From Hemicentrotus pulcherrimus (lineage: Eukaryota; Echinodermata; Echinoidea; Camarodonta; Strongylocentrotidae), in NCBI GenBank assembly GCA_003118195.1, contig BEXV01000282.1, positions 7,152-33,023 of the forward strand: a stretch of DNA of 25,872 nt, written 5' to 3'. The notes beneath the pieces are model-generated. The model ran no database searches. It was not told where the DNA came from and saw only the letters and a list, made by a program, of their open reading frames with translations. Position numbers and translations under genes: made by a program. Below, one piece after another: positions 1 to 11,801 of the stretch (its first letter is position 1; every line of letters starts with the position of its first letter).

Positions 1-27
1 AAAAAAAAAAAAAAAAAAAAAAAAAAA
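1..27. repeat. Poly-A/poly-T homopolymer at the left edge
   Basis: Twenty-seven consecutive A residues on the plus strand. The run could extend beyond the window. It could be a U-rich downstream element of the gene, a retroposon tail, or a simple homopolymer. Confidence 0.9.
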
Positions 28-61
28 CAGGGCAACGCTCATTTTCAGAAGTCAAACAGAA

Positions 62-67
62 TTTATT
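62..67 (-). promoter_or_regulatory. Candidate polyadenylation signal AATAAA
   Basis: AATAAA on the minus strand is followed after about 30 nt by a GU-containing stretch and then a long U run (the plus-strand A run at 1-27), the usual order of hexamer, cleavage zone and U/GU-rich downstream element. The hexamer is common in AT-rich DNA, so position and context are the only support. Confidence 0.35.
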
Positions 68-2304
68 ATCAATATTTTAACATTTCATTTTTTAGTGTGA
101 TTTCATCAGTGCATTATTAACATCACCCTACCATTTACAACTACACAAAGTTCAACTGGACAACAACAAAGCGAGAAACAACTTTCGTGTCAATGGAAAA
201 AAAATATTGAAGCAGTGACCACAGATAGAGTAAAAGAAAAACTTAAAAACAAAAGTTAATGGCTAAATACTTCATATAAATTTAAAATATGCAGAAGAAA
301 ATAGTCTACTATTTTATTCTAGTGCGGACATTTGGTAGGTGTTCATAATAAGTAGAAATCTTAGTGCACGATATTGCAAAATTGTTTTAAATTACGAAAT
401 AGAGAGAGGCTGCCACGATAGAAGCGCCCATTTCACAGCAATCTTACTAGACAACTATTAATTGAATAAATAGTCAAAACAAGCCTATATAAAAAATATG
501 GGCATAATAACACCTTCCTCATATATTATAATTGGTGCTGTTTTAGCAGAACAAGACAAGACAGTCAACTTAAAAGAGCACATTTCAAAGAAACAAATAA
601 AACAAAGAACATCTTAAATTTCAAATTTGATTGGTCCATGGACAAGTAAGTCTATACAATAACGACAAGTTGTAAGGACATATGAACTTGTTCACATGAT
701 TGGCAATTGGAATCTCACTGCAAAAAGGTCATAAATGACAAGAAAGCTGATTCTCCCCATTATGCTAGCTGTTCTTCTTCCCAAAGAGATGTATCATACT
801 CCTTTATATCGTTCATCATTACACAAAGAATTCATTGCAGTTTGAAAATGTACATTAAAAATCTTGGCTAAATCTACAACCATTCAAGTTCATCACACCA
901 TTCTTCCCCTCTTTGGGATGAAAAACAGCCAACATAATATTGGTCAGTTGTTGTTTATTTCTTCAAAATCATAATTTCTCTACGAAATAAAAAATGAGAG
1001 GAGTAGATAGAACACCTTTTACTATCTCAATAATTTGTCTATGTTGCACTTTTTTCAGGGTCTCATAAATATTCCCGCTCACTCTGTTAAAGGACTACAC
1101 TATTTTCTGTCTATTACTTAGATTGCCGGAGGCATCTCCCTACATCCTATCTGCATGATTAGTCTACATTCCAGCCCTCTGATGAATAAAATGTCAATAA
1201 TACATTTTTGGTATCTTCTCCATATGTACAATTAGACATAAAATTATTTCATTTCATTTTTTTTTTCAAATTTTCATAATATTAAAAAATCCAGTCATCA
1301 TAGATCACAACATTCATATTTTCCCCAGATATGTGATCTCCACTTTTTATAAACCCCGTCATTTGTTCGAAAAGCGACACAAAGATGTTTCATGTCTCTG
1401 TTTACATTACAGCTTTTCTCACAAATATTTGTACAAAATATAAGGATACCCGTGATTTGAAGCTCGTGTCTATGACATCTCAAATAATAAGATTCACAAA
1501 GACCTACCAATTGTGGAAACAAAAAAAAGGAGAAAACTATTAAGGAACCTCCCATGGTATCTGATAGAACCTTCCTTCCCTCTCCCATAAAAAATAAATA
1601 GAGTTTTACCAAAATAAACAACTAAAAATCGACTCCGTTTTAAGATGCCTGCTTTTCTAAAACCCTACATGATATCAAGCCGGCACCCTGTGAACAAACT
1701 GTGCTCATAGCAACAACCAAAAATGGACTCAATTGTATACCATACAATACGATATATATAATCCACAGTATACGATTCTGTGGATATGTTTCATGAATGA
1801 CCATATACAAACATGGATGCTTTATATACCCAACGTTATTGAGAGGGGAAGGCTCGATAAGCAGAATATAAATATGTACGAAATCAGCTGTCTTGCTAAT
1901 GAGCTGCTAAATATACAGGCTTCTTTTACAAATTGAGAAAAGCATGTTGATAAAGCAATCAGTCGGTGATGTACACAGTCACCGTAGGTGTGGATCTGTG
2001 GTTATCCATCGTATTAATAGTGGCGGAATTGAGGTAGCCACGGTTTTTCTTCTTCTTAATAACGAGGTACATATGATATGGTTGCGCTGCCAGCACTGCT
2101 ACAAAAACACTTCACCAACTTTCAGTCCCATCCTATATTCCTTCCTTCCACAATATTTCCAGTCCCTACTAGTCTATCAATCCTGTTTCTTCTTCGAATG
2201 TAGAAGACCATTCTTATTCAACATCCCAGAGACATTTGGATCAAAAAGTTGATAGCTAAATCTCCATCTTTCTATTATAAGGCACGCATGCTACAAGATT
2301 CACT

Positions 2305-2340
2305 CTAATGATAGCCGCTGTGTAACCGCAGCAATGCTTC
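2305..2340 (-). CDS. msi: Candidate distal terminal exon ending GYH-stop
   Basis: Read on the minus strand from the AG at 2341-2342, phase 0 gives EALLRLHSGYH and then TAG. Vertebrate Musashi proteins end in NGYH-stop with a final segment of about 12 residues after the point where exon E ends, so length, phase and last three residues agree. A scan by eye of 1-11760 for other Gly-Tyr-His-stop codon strings found none. Against it: the acceptor has a weak pyrimidine tract, the intron would be about 9.5 kb, and the first eight residues do not match the vertebrate tail. By rough estimate a GYH-stop string occurs by chance a few percent of the time over this length. Confidence 0.3.
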   Translation of the reverse strand, partial: EALLRLHSGYH

Positions 2341-3249
2341 CTATCATAAATAAATATTCTGGAGATTTGTTATATCATCTCTTATTTTGGTTTCTATATC
2401 CAATCTACAGATACTATACATCTGAGTAAAGATAAAGAGTTATCTCTCACATGCTTACTCTAAACACTATTCTTTGACGCATGCACTCTAAACATTTCCA
2501 ATAAGGATATTCCAAACTCGACCGTTTCATATTCTTTTATGTCGACTTGCAAGATTTTCTTCCTCTCAAATCATTTCTGTTCTCTTACAAAACAAGCCCT
2601 GCTATACATGACCTTTGAACTATGACCTTGGTGGCAGTTTCATGTCAAATTTTTCATAAAATAATTCAAGGTCCTGTGCTTCTGCTCCATGTGATGCAAA
2701 CTAACATGCTGTGAATCGACATGTTAATTTATCTATGCCATACACAACCTACGTTGTCATGGCAACTACTGGCAGTCGGAACCATGTCATATGTGCCATA
2801 TAATTCTTTTTCTCTTGTCTTAGACAAGAGTATAAACAATCTCCACAAGCTAATTAAGATATCTGAAACTGTGCATATATAGAGATATAGACAAAGCAGA
2901 GATTTGATATAAACCTTTTTTTTTTTCCAGGGAGGAGAAAAGGGAGCAAAAGACAATGAAGAAGGGAGGTACGCCCCCAGTCCTATGTCACTTCAAAATC
3001 ACAAATTTATCAGATTATCTACACTTAATTTCTTACACTGACTTAGACATGGTATACCTACTACTTAGTGCACAAACTACGATCACCACAACCACGTAAT
3101 TACAAGTACTTCTAAATCTACCTTACTACTTCTACATCCGATACTAGGTGTCATAGCTACAATAACTTACCGATAAATGTACAAGAGAGAGTCAATACAC
3201 AACCAAGAATAAAATGAATAGCAGAACCTTGTTATATGCTTCACAAGTA

Positions 3250-3282
3250 ATTGAGTTATATATATATTTATATATATAAAAA
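3250..3282. repeat. TA-rich simple repeat with palindromic symmetry
   Basis: Alternating TA with a central TTTA interruption, followed by an A run. It could extrude as a cruciform but is otherwise ordinary intronic low complexity. Confidence 0.7.
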
Positions 3283-6239
3283 ATGAGAGAATAATTTAAA
3301 AAGCCATGATACAACACATACGAGCTAACAAAACAAAAAGAAGACCTAAACGACAAAAAAATGTGAAAAGAACAAGACTGAGTGTAAAGAATAAAATTAA
3401 AATCAAATCAAATCTTAGAATGTTTGTTAATAACAAAATAGGACAATGAATGACCCCATTTTGGTTAACAATTACGTTGGCACTTCTTAGAATATTGTTT
3501 TTGTTGTTGTTGATAGTACAACTACACTGGATCTTTCTTCCAAGGGGTATTTAATGAACCTAGAGGTCAACTCAGAAGAACAGAGTGGAAAGATTTGGCT
3601 CCTAAACACGGAAACATAACAACTCCACTACTTAGTCGTAAATCAGTCTACATTACAATATCATTCATTCCATTTAAAACTTATTATTTCTTATAATTTT
3701 TTTTTAAAACGTTCAGTTGATTTCACCTTTTTTCCAAACGTCTTTCATAGAAAACAGAATCAATGCTGAAACCACTGTTAATGTATTTTTTTTCTTTTTT
3801 AAAATATTTTCAACCCTGAGTTGAGGAAGGAAGAAAACACACAAAACATACAACAAGAGATATAGCTCCATCGTTACAATGGACAAACAGATAGGACAAG
3901 TCAAAATTCACACATTTACCCAGACACTCTCATACACATTCATCAAATACACAATCATCATTTATACATCACAGTGGTTATACATCCCTTGGAGTCACAG
4001 GATGAGGAGCCAATTTGGATTTTTCGCCCCACGCCAGATATATTACAGCTATTTCTTCGCACCTCGTGAATGCAAATTCAAAATTCTGATAAAATTTGTC
4101 TTCTGCTTCCTTTCTATCGCATACAACCAGAGTACCGGCCAACCTGAGAATCATTATGTACAGTGATATTTTGAACCCACCCCGTAGCTTCTTTCATCGT
4201 TTCATTTGACGTTTCTTACAGCCTAATAGAAATTTAGTACATGATTCAGGCAAAATCTGTCAAATTTTGGTTAATTTCATGAGTACATTTCAGACAGACA
4301 CTGTCAAAAAAAGAAGAAAATGTTCTTCCACGCTCACTCCAAGAGATTCTCAAATTTCATTATAATCCATGATTTCAATTTTGAAATTGAAAGAAGAAAG
4401 CATAAACTGACTCTTTTTCTAAGCATAAATAGAATGTGGAGAGTATGCTATATACCAAACTCCTGTAATCAACTCATTGTGTATGGCATTCAATTTGTGT
4501 CTTCAATTGTTCAAAAAGACAGCCTTGTGAAAAATATAACTCAGAGGAGAAGTGTTACAAAGAAACAAAGAAAGAGAGATGACTACCACAACGTTTCAAA
4601 AATAGTTCTCAATTAAAAAACACATAATCACATAGCTAAGCAAAGGATAATCAATTCACACAAACAAATTTTGGCAATTCAATTCTTTCCTCTTTTTTCT
4701 TAAATATTGCTGAGAATTACAAAACTTGTACAGAATTCATAGATTGAGATTGTCAATTAGATGATACAAATATTAATGGAATTGTCTTACGTGCAATTAA
4801 GTGAATAAAAATATCTCCAATCTTCTGATATCATGCACTTTACTACGAGTCACATGCTAGGCAATGTGGCAAGTTTGTTTGCTGTTTTTTTTACTCTCTC
4901 TCTCTAGCTTCTCCAACAATGGCATGTGTTGCTAGAAAAATATTCTGCCTACCCAATTCCTAACTATCCGCCCTTGGCCACCATCAACCTTCACAAGCTA
5001 AGAAACAACAATCCATATTTCTCATCATCAAAAAGTAAGTAGAAATGTCCGATGAAAATTACCACCATAAACCAATGCTAGAAATCTGAATTCCTGAATG
5101 GATTGTGTTTCTGAGTTGTATGACAAGGTCTTACATATATCAAAAGCCTCTTTTCTGTGACTTGTGCCCGAATAGCCAAAAGCACCTACGGAGAGAGGAA
5201 AATCCTCGGAGGTAAGTGTTCTTCACAGACACCATACATGCATGCTGCAAGTTTCAGAGATCCGGATATAAAAAAAAATTACTGTTTCAAAACGGACTTA
5301 TCTGAAACCAGACGCATCTTCTGTTTATGAATAAATAATCACATTTAATATACACTGATTTCCCCTTTACCTCCGACAAAACATCTGCATCGGGCGAACA
5401 GCTACAATGCGATTTCACAAATATTCCATCTTTGACATGTCTCGTAACTTATTCTCTTTCATAATTTCATTGCATTGAGTGCAGACTAAATTGGCTGCAT
5501 AAGTTTAAAAAAAAAACAGATGTGTAAAGAAAGCAAGCAAAACATATTTAAATGCAAGTATTCATAACAAAACTGAACAAGATAATATATATATATACAC
5601 TGATATCACCCTAAATTGCCTTAGATTGCTCAGACCAATGTTATCATTGAGAAAAAAAGAAAACGCATCAGCCCCCCCAAAAAAAACAAAAAAAATGATT
5701 GTCGGCTGTGACATATCATAGCAAAGATATAAGAGCCATGCAAAGTGCAAAATTAAAAAAAAAAAGATAAGTATTTGAAGATTTAAAAAAAAAAATGATT
5801 GAAATAAAAACCATCACATCTTACGATACAGTTCATGAACATATTCCTTCCAAAGTTTAAATTAACAGGAGTAAAATTTGGAGAAAAACTTACACTGTAA
5901 TATTTTATACAAATAGCGATAAATAATGCTGGTTTTATGCTAACCAGCTGATAGTATACATAAAACCGTTCTTTCTCCGCGGTGTATATCAGCAAAAAGA
6001 CCATAGAGATAGATGTGTGAATGAGTAGGACCGTTGAAATGAAGCCAGTTGAAGACATCATCCAAGAACTAGACGAAAGTTTAGTAGTTCCTCCCATGTG
6101 AGACTGTGTTATAATGACCAGATCCATACCCTGTCTGTTGAATCAAGAACAAAAAACAGCAAAATAAGAACATTCTCAAAACTTACTCCAATCAATATTA
6201 ACTTTTCTGTCCAGATTGGTTTATAGAATGGAAGGCATA

Positions 6240-6546
6240 TTAAAGGGAGTGTATCATGGCAAATACTGGTAAACGCCGTCTACGTCTTCTTTTGGACAAC
6301 GTACTGCACGTAAACGAATGGACTTGATTAACTGGGTCAGCCGTGCTAAACTGGGTTGGTGTGTGCACTAGCGTTGGCGAAACAGACCGAAGTTCTCCTC
6401 ACACTTCAGTTTCGCACATGTTTCACACATGCGAATGCTGCGGTCGCGTCGTCAGTAGTTATATTTTGTAGTTGTTTTATACCCGATTGGCCCTGGGTAG
6501 GGCCACGGGAAAGACACATAGTCTCGAAATGAAACACTCCCTTTAA
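6240..6546. mobile_element. MITE-like element with terminal inverted repeats, about 307 bp
   Basis: The left end TTAAAGGGAGTGTATCAT and the right end, read on the other strand, TTAAAGGGAGTGTTTCAT agree at 17 of 18 positions. A TTAA occurs at each outer edge, which would fit a TTAA target duplication as in piggyBac or Kolobok families, though it could equally be part of the repeat. The interior is richer in GC and CpG than the flanks and codes for nothing. It is a non-autonomous DNA transposon by structure; the family is not recognised. Confidence 0.75.
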
Positions 6547-7019
6547 ATCTCTGATGGTCTGTTAGTCATTATCGATCATCCTGTCAGTAAACTCCTTGTA
6601 TAAGGAATCATCATATGAAGAACATATAATCTGTTTGGAACCAGAAAGGCACTGACTCATATACTTTAACACAGTATATATGCCCTTCTGACTCTAAAAA
6701 GAAAATAGTGTTTTTAAACAATTATGGAAGGGTACATTTTAGCATCATTATAGACATTATTACAAACATACTGTAACACACATTTACTACCAATCTAATG
6801 TTAAATGCTGCTCTCTAACGATTGGTTCTCATTATCTATATATCTTTGGAGAGATAACTTTTGTCAACTACCGGTATACCTCGGTGACATCAATGAGCCG
6901 GACACCATACCAACAATGGACCAAACAAACAATTACATTATCCCCTTTGGGCCAAAATCATTCAGTTTGGAATCGCTCTGGACACGAGACTGAGCTATTA
7001 AATTGTTTCCTTTAATCAT

Positions 7020-7230
7020 ACGGTCTGAGGTATTCTAGATTGAATCTTCGGCTTCCCGGGAGTAATTTCAATTTTGAGCTTGCAACCAGTGGATAAAGAT
7101 CGCATGCTCGATCTTGTAATTGAAAACAAGTCAGAAAAAATCTTGGGAACCGCATGAATTGAACCTGCCATCTACTGCATGCCAGGCAGCGACTCTACCA
7201 CCAGGCCATCACTGGTCCATGGGCACAGAC
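7020..7230 (-). mobile_element. tRNA-derived SINE-like element
   Basis: On the minus strand, from about 7220 to 7140, the sequence resembles a tRNA gene. It has an A-box-like TGGTGGTAGAGTCG, an anticodon-arm-like CTGCCTGGCATGCAG, and a B box GGTTCAATTC close to GGTTCGANTCC, followed by GCGGTTCCC. A non-tRNA body continues to about 7020. The stems are imperfect, so this is not a working tRNA gene. tRNA-derived SINEs transcribed by RNA polymerase III are known in sea urchins. The outer boundaries are estimates. Confidence 0.6.
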
Positions 7231-7822
7231 ATGATGAACAGGAAACAATTACCTCAAACACATTTTATGAATAATATATCATAAATAATTTTTGGTTGAT
7301 AATGAATATCAACCTGCTGCTGATATTCAAACCTGACCAATAAAAATCAAGAATGTATTACTGATACATGTTTAAAATCCCTTGTGGTTTACCCTGCTAC
7401 AGCTCTGTATAAAAGTCACTGGTTTAGCATAATGAATGTTAGTATTAGTTTCTGCTATGCAATGAATTTCCTCCAAAAAAATACTAAGTGCTACAAAGGA
7501 AGTGGAAAGGTGGATCCCCCGTGCCAATGAGTCAAATGTAATTCGCATTACCGTTACAAATTGCACAGATGTGTTAAAATAAATGAGAACATACATCTAG
7601 TCAAAGGCAAGAACAAAAAAGTGGTAACATGCTTTGGTAGCAGTTCCTTTTGGTGGCTTAGTAATTGAAACTTTGCCTGATGAAATGCATTCTATCAAAT
7701 TAATAGAAATACAAATTATTGGACCTTATTGAAGCTTCAAGTTATGGATCTTATTCTAAATGTTTTTGATGGCAAAAAAAATATCTTTCAAAGATAATAT
7801 GATATATGATTCTTGCTACTCT

Positions 7823-7896
7823 CCCCCCCCCAAAAAAAAAAACAACTAACAAGCCTCTGCTAAAAAATACAACCCTTTTTTGGGGGGGGGGGGGGG
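7823..7896. repeat. Homopolymer inverted repeat: C9A11 ... T6G15
   Basis: C at 7823-7831 and A at 7832-7842 are mirrored by T at 7876-7881 and G at 7882-7896, giving a stem of about 15 bp around a loop of about 35 nt. The G15 run alone can form quadruplex. Homopolymer lengths here are likely to vary and to be error-prone in assembly. Confidence 0.8.
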
Positions 7897-8370
7897 TTCA
7901 GAGATTGTTATCATCTTGCACCCCCACCCCCTTCTGAAGAGAAGCTTGAATCATAAATTCTAAAAAAATCTTTCACCCTTGATATAAAGTGATTTATGGT
8001 ATCTTGGATTCCCAAATCTACAAGGAAAATAATACAGTCTTGTATAATGCAAAGCTACAATGATGTTATGACCCCTCAATACATGGCATGTTGGGGCAGG
8101 GAACGAACCGGAATGACATTCAACGTTGTGGTGAGAAAAAGGTGTACAAAACATAACGTGGGTGTTATTATATGATTGCATAGAAGGAAATTATCTGGCA
8201 TTTTTTCTTTTCAAAGAAGGAGAAGGTGATGATGAAGAAGAAGTGTTAGTGGTATACCTTGGAGCCGTTTGTGAGTTTTTCAGTTGAAGGGCCCTCTCAG
8301 TGAATGTAACCATTGTGGTGATAACTCTGCATCAAACTCTGCACCAGCAAATACACCGCGTAGGAAGAGC

Positions 8371-8420
8371 AGGGCGGGGCAGGGCAGGGCAGGGCGGGGC
8401 AAGGCAGGGGAGAGGGTGGT
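8371..8420 (+). repeat. G-rich GGGCA tandem tract, quadruplex-capable
   Basis: Several GGG or GGGG runs are separated by one or two bases (GGGCGGGGCAGGGCAGGG and onward), matching the G-quadruplex pattern on the plus strand. In the Musashi transcript this would be C-rich. Long open frames on both strands here are low-complexity artefacts. Confidence 0.8.
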
Positions 8421-8474
8421 GGAACCAGGAGGGCAGAAACCGATGTGAAGGGGTATGCAAAAAAAGCAGAGGAG

Positions 8475-8532
8475 GAGAGAGAGAGAGAGAGAGGAGAGCA
8501 AGATGGTGAAGGAGGGAAGAGAGAAAGAAAAG

Positions 8533-8563
<31 letters not shown>

Positions 8564-8697
8564 GAAGAAGTTGCATAGCAAAGGGCAATGGGAATGAGAA
8601 AGATAAAGTAATAAAGAGTGGAGGAATAAATAGCAAGCGATTGCAAAGATATAAAGAGAAGCAGATGAGGGAGAAAGAGAGAGAGAGAGAGAGAGTG
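8475..8697. repeat. Three (GA)n tracts
   Basis: Nearly pure GA repeats at about 8475-8497, 8532-8559 and 8671-8696, embedded in GA-rich sequence; polypyrimidine in the Musashi transcript. Confidence 0.9.
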
Positions 8698-10016
8698 GGG
8701 AATGGATGAAGGAAAGATAAACAGGTTTAATCATTGATGCCATTTTAAAGAGAATATTAATATGACTTTCCAAATACCAGCTCAGTCACTGAAATCATTA
8801 AAATCTAAAACATTAAAATCTAAATCACTGGTTGAACATCTTGTTTCTTACAGGTACACACTAATTTTGTAGTGCTTGAGCAATATAACAACATTATCCA
8901 GAATCTAAACTACCCCCCCCCCTTCCATAAATATAACCATAACTATTTCCTCATGAGGAATTATTTTGATGGGGAAAATCTGTAATAATTGCTAACGTTG
9001 GAGTAACATTTGCAAATTTCATATTCAAATTATCCTCATGTTCTTATGAGTAGAGTAGTGCACAACTTCCAAAAAAACATTCCTTATAAAGAAATGAAAA
9101 CAAACATACAGTGAAAGGGTGACATGAGGATAAATCAATAGGAGGGAGCCTTGTGTAATGGGTTCTTGTGCATCATTGAGTTTAACAGCATCATACACAA
9201 AGGTGCCATTTTGTGGGTTTTGGTATGCCTTAGATTTAAAACAAAAATTGTATGAATTGTTCAACATACATAAGCAGGGATGCTAAATTTAATTGCATGA
9301 TTTTGTCATTGCAGGATTGCAGGACGGGGTTCACAAAAGATACATCAAAATATGAGAATTAAATTGGCAAAATCATAATTTTCCCTAACAAAATTGGCAT
9401 TGTTTTGCTGCAATGTATAATTCCTTTTGCATATATGTTCATGTAAGAGTTCCAACATTTTTCAAATTTACCATTTTAAGGACCAGCTGATTTGTTGATT
9501 CAGTGCTTAACAAAATTCAAATCAAAAACGATTTTCTTTAAAGAGTGGAGAATATCCTAAATGCTACTTTTCACAACTGCACATGCCCAAATTCACAAAA
9601 TAACCAATAAATGACAAAACCCTCAGAAAAAAACACATCACACAAACAAGGGGAAAAACACTTGAAAGTCAAAAACACTCAAATTGAATAATAAAGGAAC
9701 ACAAAGATTGACCACAAAGCTTGTCTATCTACTACCATTAGAGAGATGATTTCACTTGGGGAAGGAGTGTGATGGGGGAGTTTGTTTGGGGAGATTTTCT
9801 GAAGACTTGTGCATGTATAATGAGGGGGTAGGTGAAGGGGAAATGACTAGTCCTACATATATACCAAAATGCATTTCATCGTGTTAACAACAAATCTCAT
9901 CCCACCTTAAAGCAAACTATAAACACCAATTTGAATTTTAAAAATCCATCAAATAAAAACAAAATGGGTACCAGGTGGTTAGTACATAACTCAACTAAAC
10001 AAGTTCTAGATAGTCA

Positions 10017-10050
10017 TTGGTGTGTGTGTGTGGGTGTGGGGGGAGGGGTG
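10017..10050. repeat. GT microsatellite running into a G-rich stretch
   Basis: TGGTGTGTGTGTGTGGG followed by GTGGGGGGAGGGG on the plus strand. Confidence 0.8.
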
Positions 10051-10637
10051 AGTAAGACAGTGAAGAGGGTTGGAGTGCTATACAATTGAACTAACAATCT
10101 ACGGGTGACGGAATCAGAACAAGGAATATGGAACGCGGGGATTCATCATTCGAAATGCTCACAGCTATAAGTGCAGACATTGGAATGATTGGAGGGGGGA
10201 AAAAAAGATATTTTGGGATATGAATATTTTTAACAAGCTGAATACTACTTGATGCACATAGCTATTACAAGCACCATTTCAAAAATAAAGACTTGAAGTT
10301 CATTCAGAAGGACGTTACCTTCTTTTGCAGCAAATGAATACAGCCACGAGTAATACATCCAAATAAAAGAGATAAAATAAATGAATTTGAAAGTAAATGT
10401 ATGTACAGAATCAAAGCTATAGACGAAGGAATATACATGTATACTGTACATGTAACGGGTGATATTGAGACGTATCTCACCCATTTATATTCAGATTTCG
10501 TGAAGTCATATATTTCACAAACTCATTAACCTCATCTTAAATTTGTTTTATCAAAAGAAGTATGGGTACCAATTTAAGTAAAAACAAAATTTGTTGTCAA
10601 AAGGAGAGTGCCGTGTGCAAATCTTGTAGAACCTGGC

Positions 10638-10765
10638 GGCCGTTTCTCAAAACCGTCATAAGTTCGACTCCTTGGACAATCAATACAATCGTGTGTTATA
10701 GGATAAACACACGTTTCTACAGGATGTCCGTGGTGGTTTTTTTGATGGTTTCGAGAAATTGGCCC
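10638..10765. mobile_element. Foldback MITE-like palindrome, about 128 bp
   Basis: The outer arms GGCCGTTTCTCAAAACCG and, on the other strand, GGCCAATTTCTCGAAACC match with one indel and a few substitutions. Similarity persists inward (GGACA, then CGTGTG at equal spacing) to a perfect central stem, CGTGTGTT at 10690-10697 with AACACACG at 10706-10713. The whole unit is therefore one imperfect palindrome. No clear target duplication was found. Confidence 0.7.
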
Positions 10766-11792
10766 CCGATCACTAGGGAAAGACAAAGGGTTCTTTCTAT
10801 ATTCTAACATGATCTAAAGGGTGGTCGTGTGTTGGAGTTTCTTGGACTGATCCTGGATATATATACAGGTAGGCCTGGTTTGGTTTGTAGACAAATAACA
10901 ATAACAGAGATAAAGTACAGAACAAATAACGTAGAAGAAGAAGACAAGAAAGGGCAGAAGAGCATGAAATACCCTGCTTATGATAAAACTGTACCCATAG
11001 AAGCAAGCAAAGATATATGGTATGAAGCAGTAATGATTGTACTAAACCCCTCTTGTGAGCAATTATTTGATATATTTCAGTTTCTTTACAATAATTGATC
11101 TGCACAAATTTCTTCACTAAAATGTTGAAAAATCATAATTTGTAATGTTTGAAGCAAATCGATATCATTTAGCATCTAACAGAGGATTTTACTGTCTCTT
11201 AAAGTCCTTTCTTTCTATTCTGTTTAGCAGATAGAAATGGAAAATGCAGAGTGTAAGATGCTGTTGTGTTCTAAGGCTACAAAACCTTTAATTCAGAGTA
11301 TTCACTGAAAGATCACTTTCTGGGTTAATTTTTTTTTTCCTTAGAAAGTGTTGACAGACGTTCATTACCTTATTCGAAAGGGTCAATTTAAGTAGAAAGA
11401 CTAGAAATTAAAGAAAAATGCACAGTGATACAAAATAGATGCCCTTACTTTTTGTAATTCTCAGAAATACATGCCTAGAACTGTTTTAATACTGGACTTA
11501 CCTGTTGTTTCTTCCATATCTCACAGAGATAAAAAAATAAAGGAAAATAGATTTCTTCAACAGAACAGAGAGAGCCCTAACTTTTCTTGTCCCCCTTCAG
11601 GGTTAAGGCCATTACCGTTAGGAACACTGATTATCAATTTTGTCTTTGGTCATCTAGTTTGCACCCAAACAATCCAGGCCATTGACCAACACTTTGTATA
11701 ACCTTTCAAATACATTAAATCACTCCAGTAAACTGGAAAGAAGTAACTCCCTCCCTCACTAATTTAATGCTCATTTGTGAAGGAGGGTATAT

Positions 11793-11801
11793 TCAACTTA
11801 C
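11793..11801 (-). promoter_or_regulatory. Strong 5' splice site overlapping a read-through stop codon
   Basis: Exon E is followed by gtaagttga. The first six bases are an ideal donor and the last three are an in-frame TGA. Splicing would join exon E in phase 0 to a distal terminal exon. Retention would end the protein as SQPVS. Vertebrate Musashi proteins continue about a dozen more residues after the FG of this block, which favours splicing. Both outcomes are possible. Confidence 0.6.

Larger units (their letters stand above)
1..2304 (-). other. Possible 3'UTR and gene end; no coding sequence seen
   Basis: AT-rich sequence with no convincing ORF on either strand; the short open frames have no recognisable content. 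If the terminal exon at 2305-2340 is real, this is its 3'UTR, about 2.2 kb, ending near the poly(A) signal at 62-67. If not, it is intronic or downstream DNA. It has many short A and T runs and several internal AATAAA-type hexamers on the minus strand. Confidence 0.35.
2343..11792 (-). other. Long region after exon E: presumed last intron; no coding exon recognised
   Basis: About 9.4 kb with no coding segment I can support apart from the candidate terminal exon at its distal end. It holds a MITE (6240-6546), a SINE (about 7020-7230), a foldback element (10638-10765), a homopolymer hairpin (7823-7896), G-rich and GA-rich tracts (8371-8697), a GT tract (near 10019) and scattered A, T and C runs. 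If exon E is terminal, part of this region is 3'UTR instead. Confidence 0.6.

Noticed and set aside
1..2304. Musashi self-regulation through GUAG motifs in the putative 3'UTR
   Set aside because: About a dozen CTAC strings on the plus strand is not clearly above what base composition predicts, so no enrichment can be claimed by eye.
5160..5215. Plus-strand exon ending CGGAG|GTAAGT
   Set aside because: A lone donor-like site; no matching acceptor, coding content or neighbouring plus-strand exon was found.
7140..7225. Functional tRNA gene
   Set aside because: A and B box similarity is present, but the acceptor and other stems do not pair well and it continues into a non-tRNA body, as SINEs do.
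8280..8773. Overlapping open frames of 69-158 codons on both strands
   Set aside because: They arise from GA/CT repeats and the GGGCA tract; the proteins are almost all Ser-Leu or Arg-Glu repeats with no domain.
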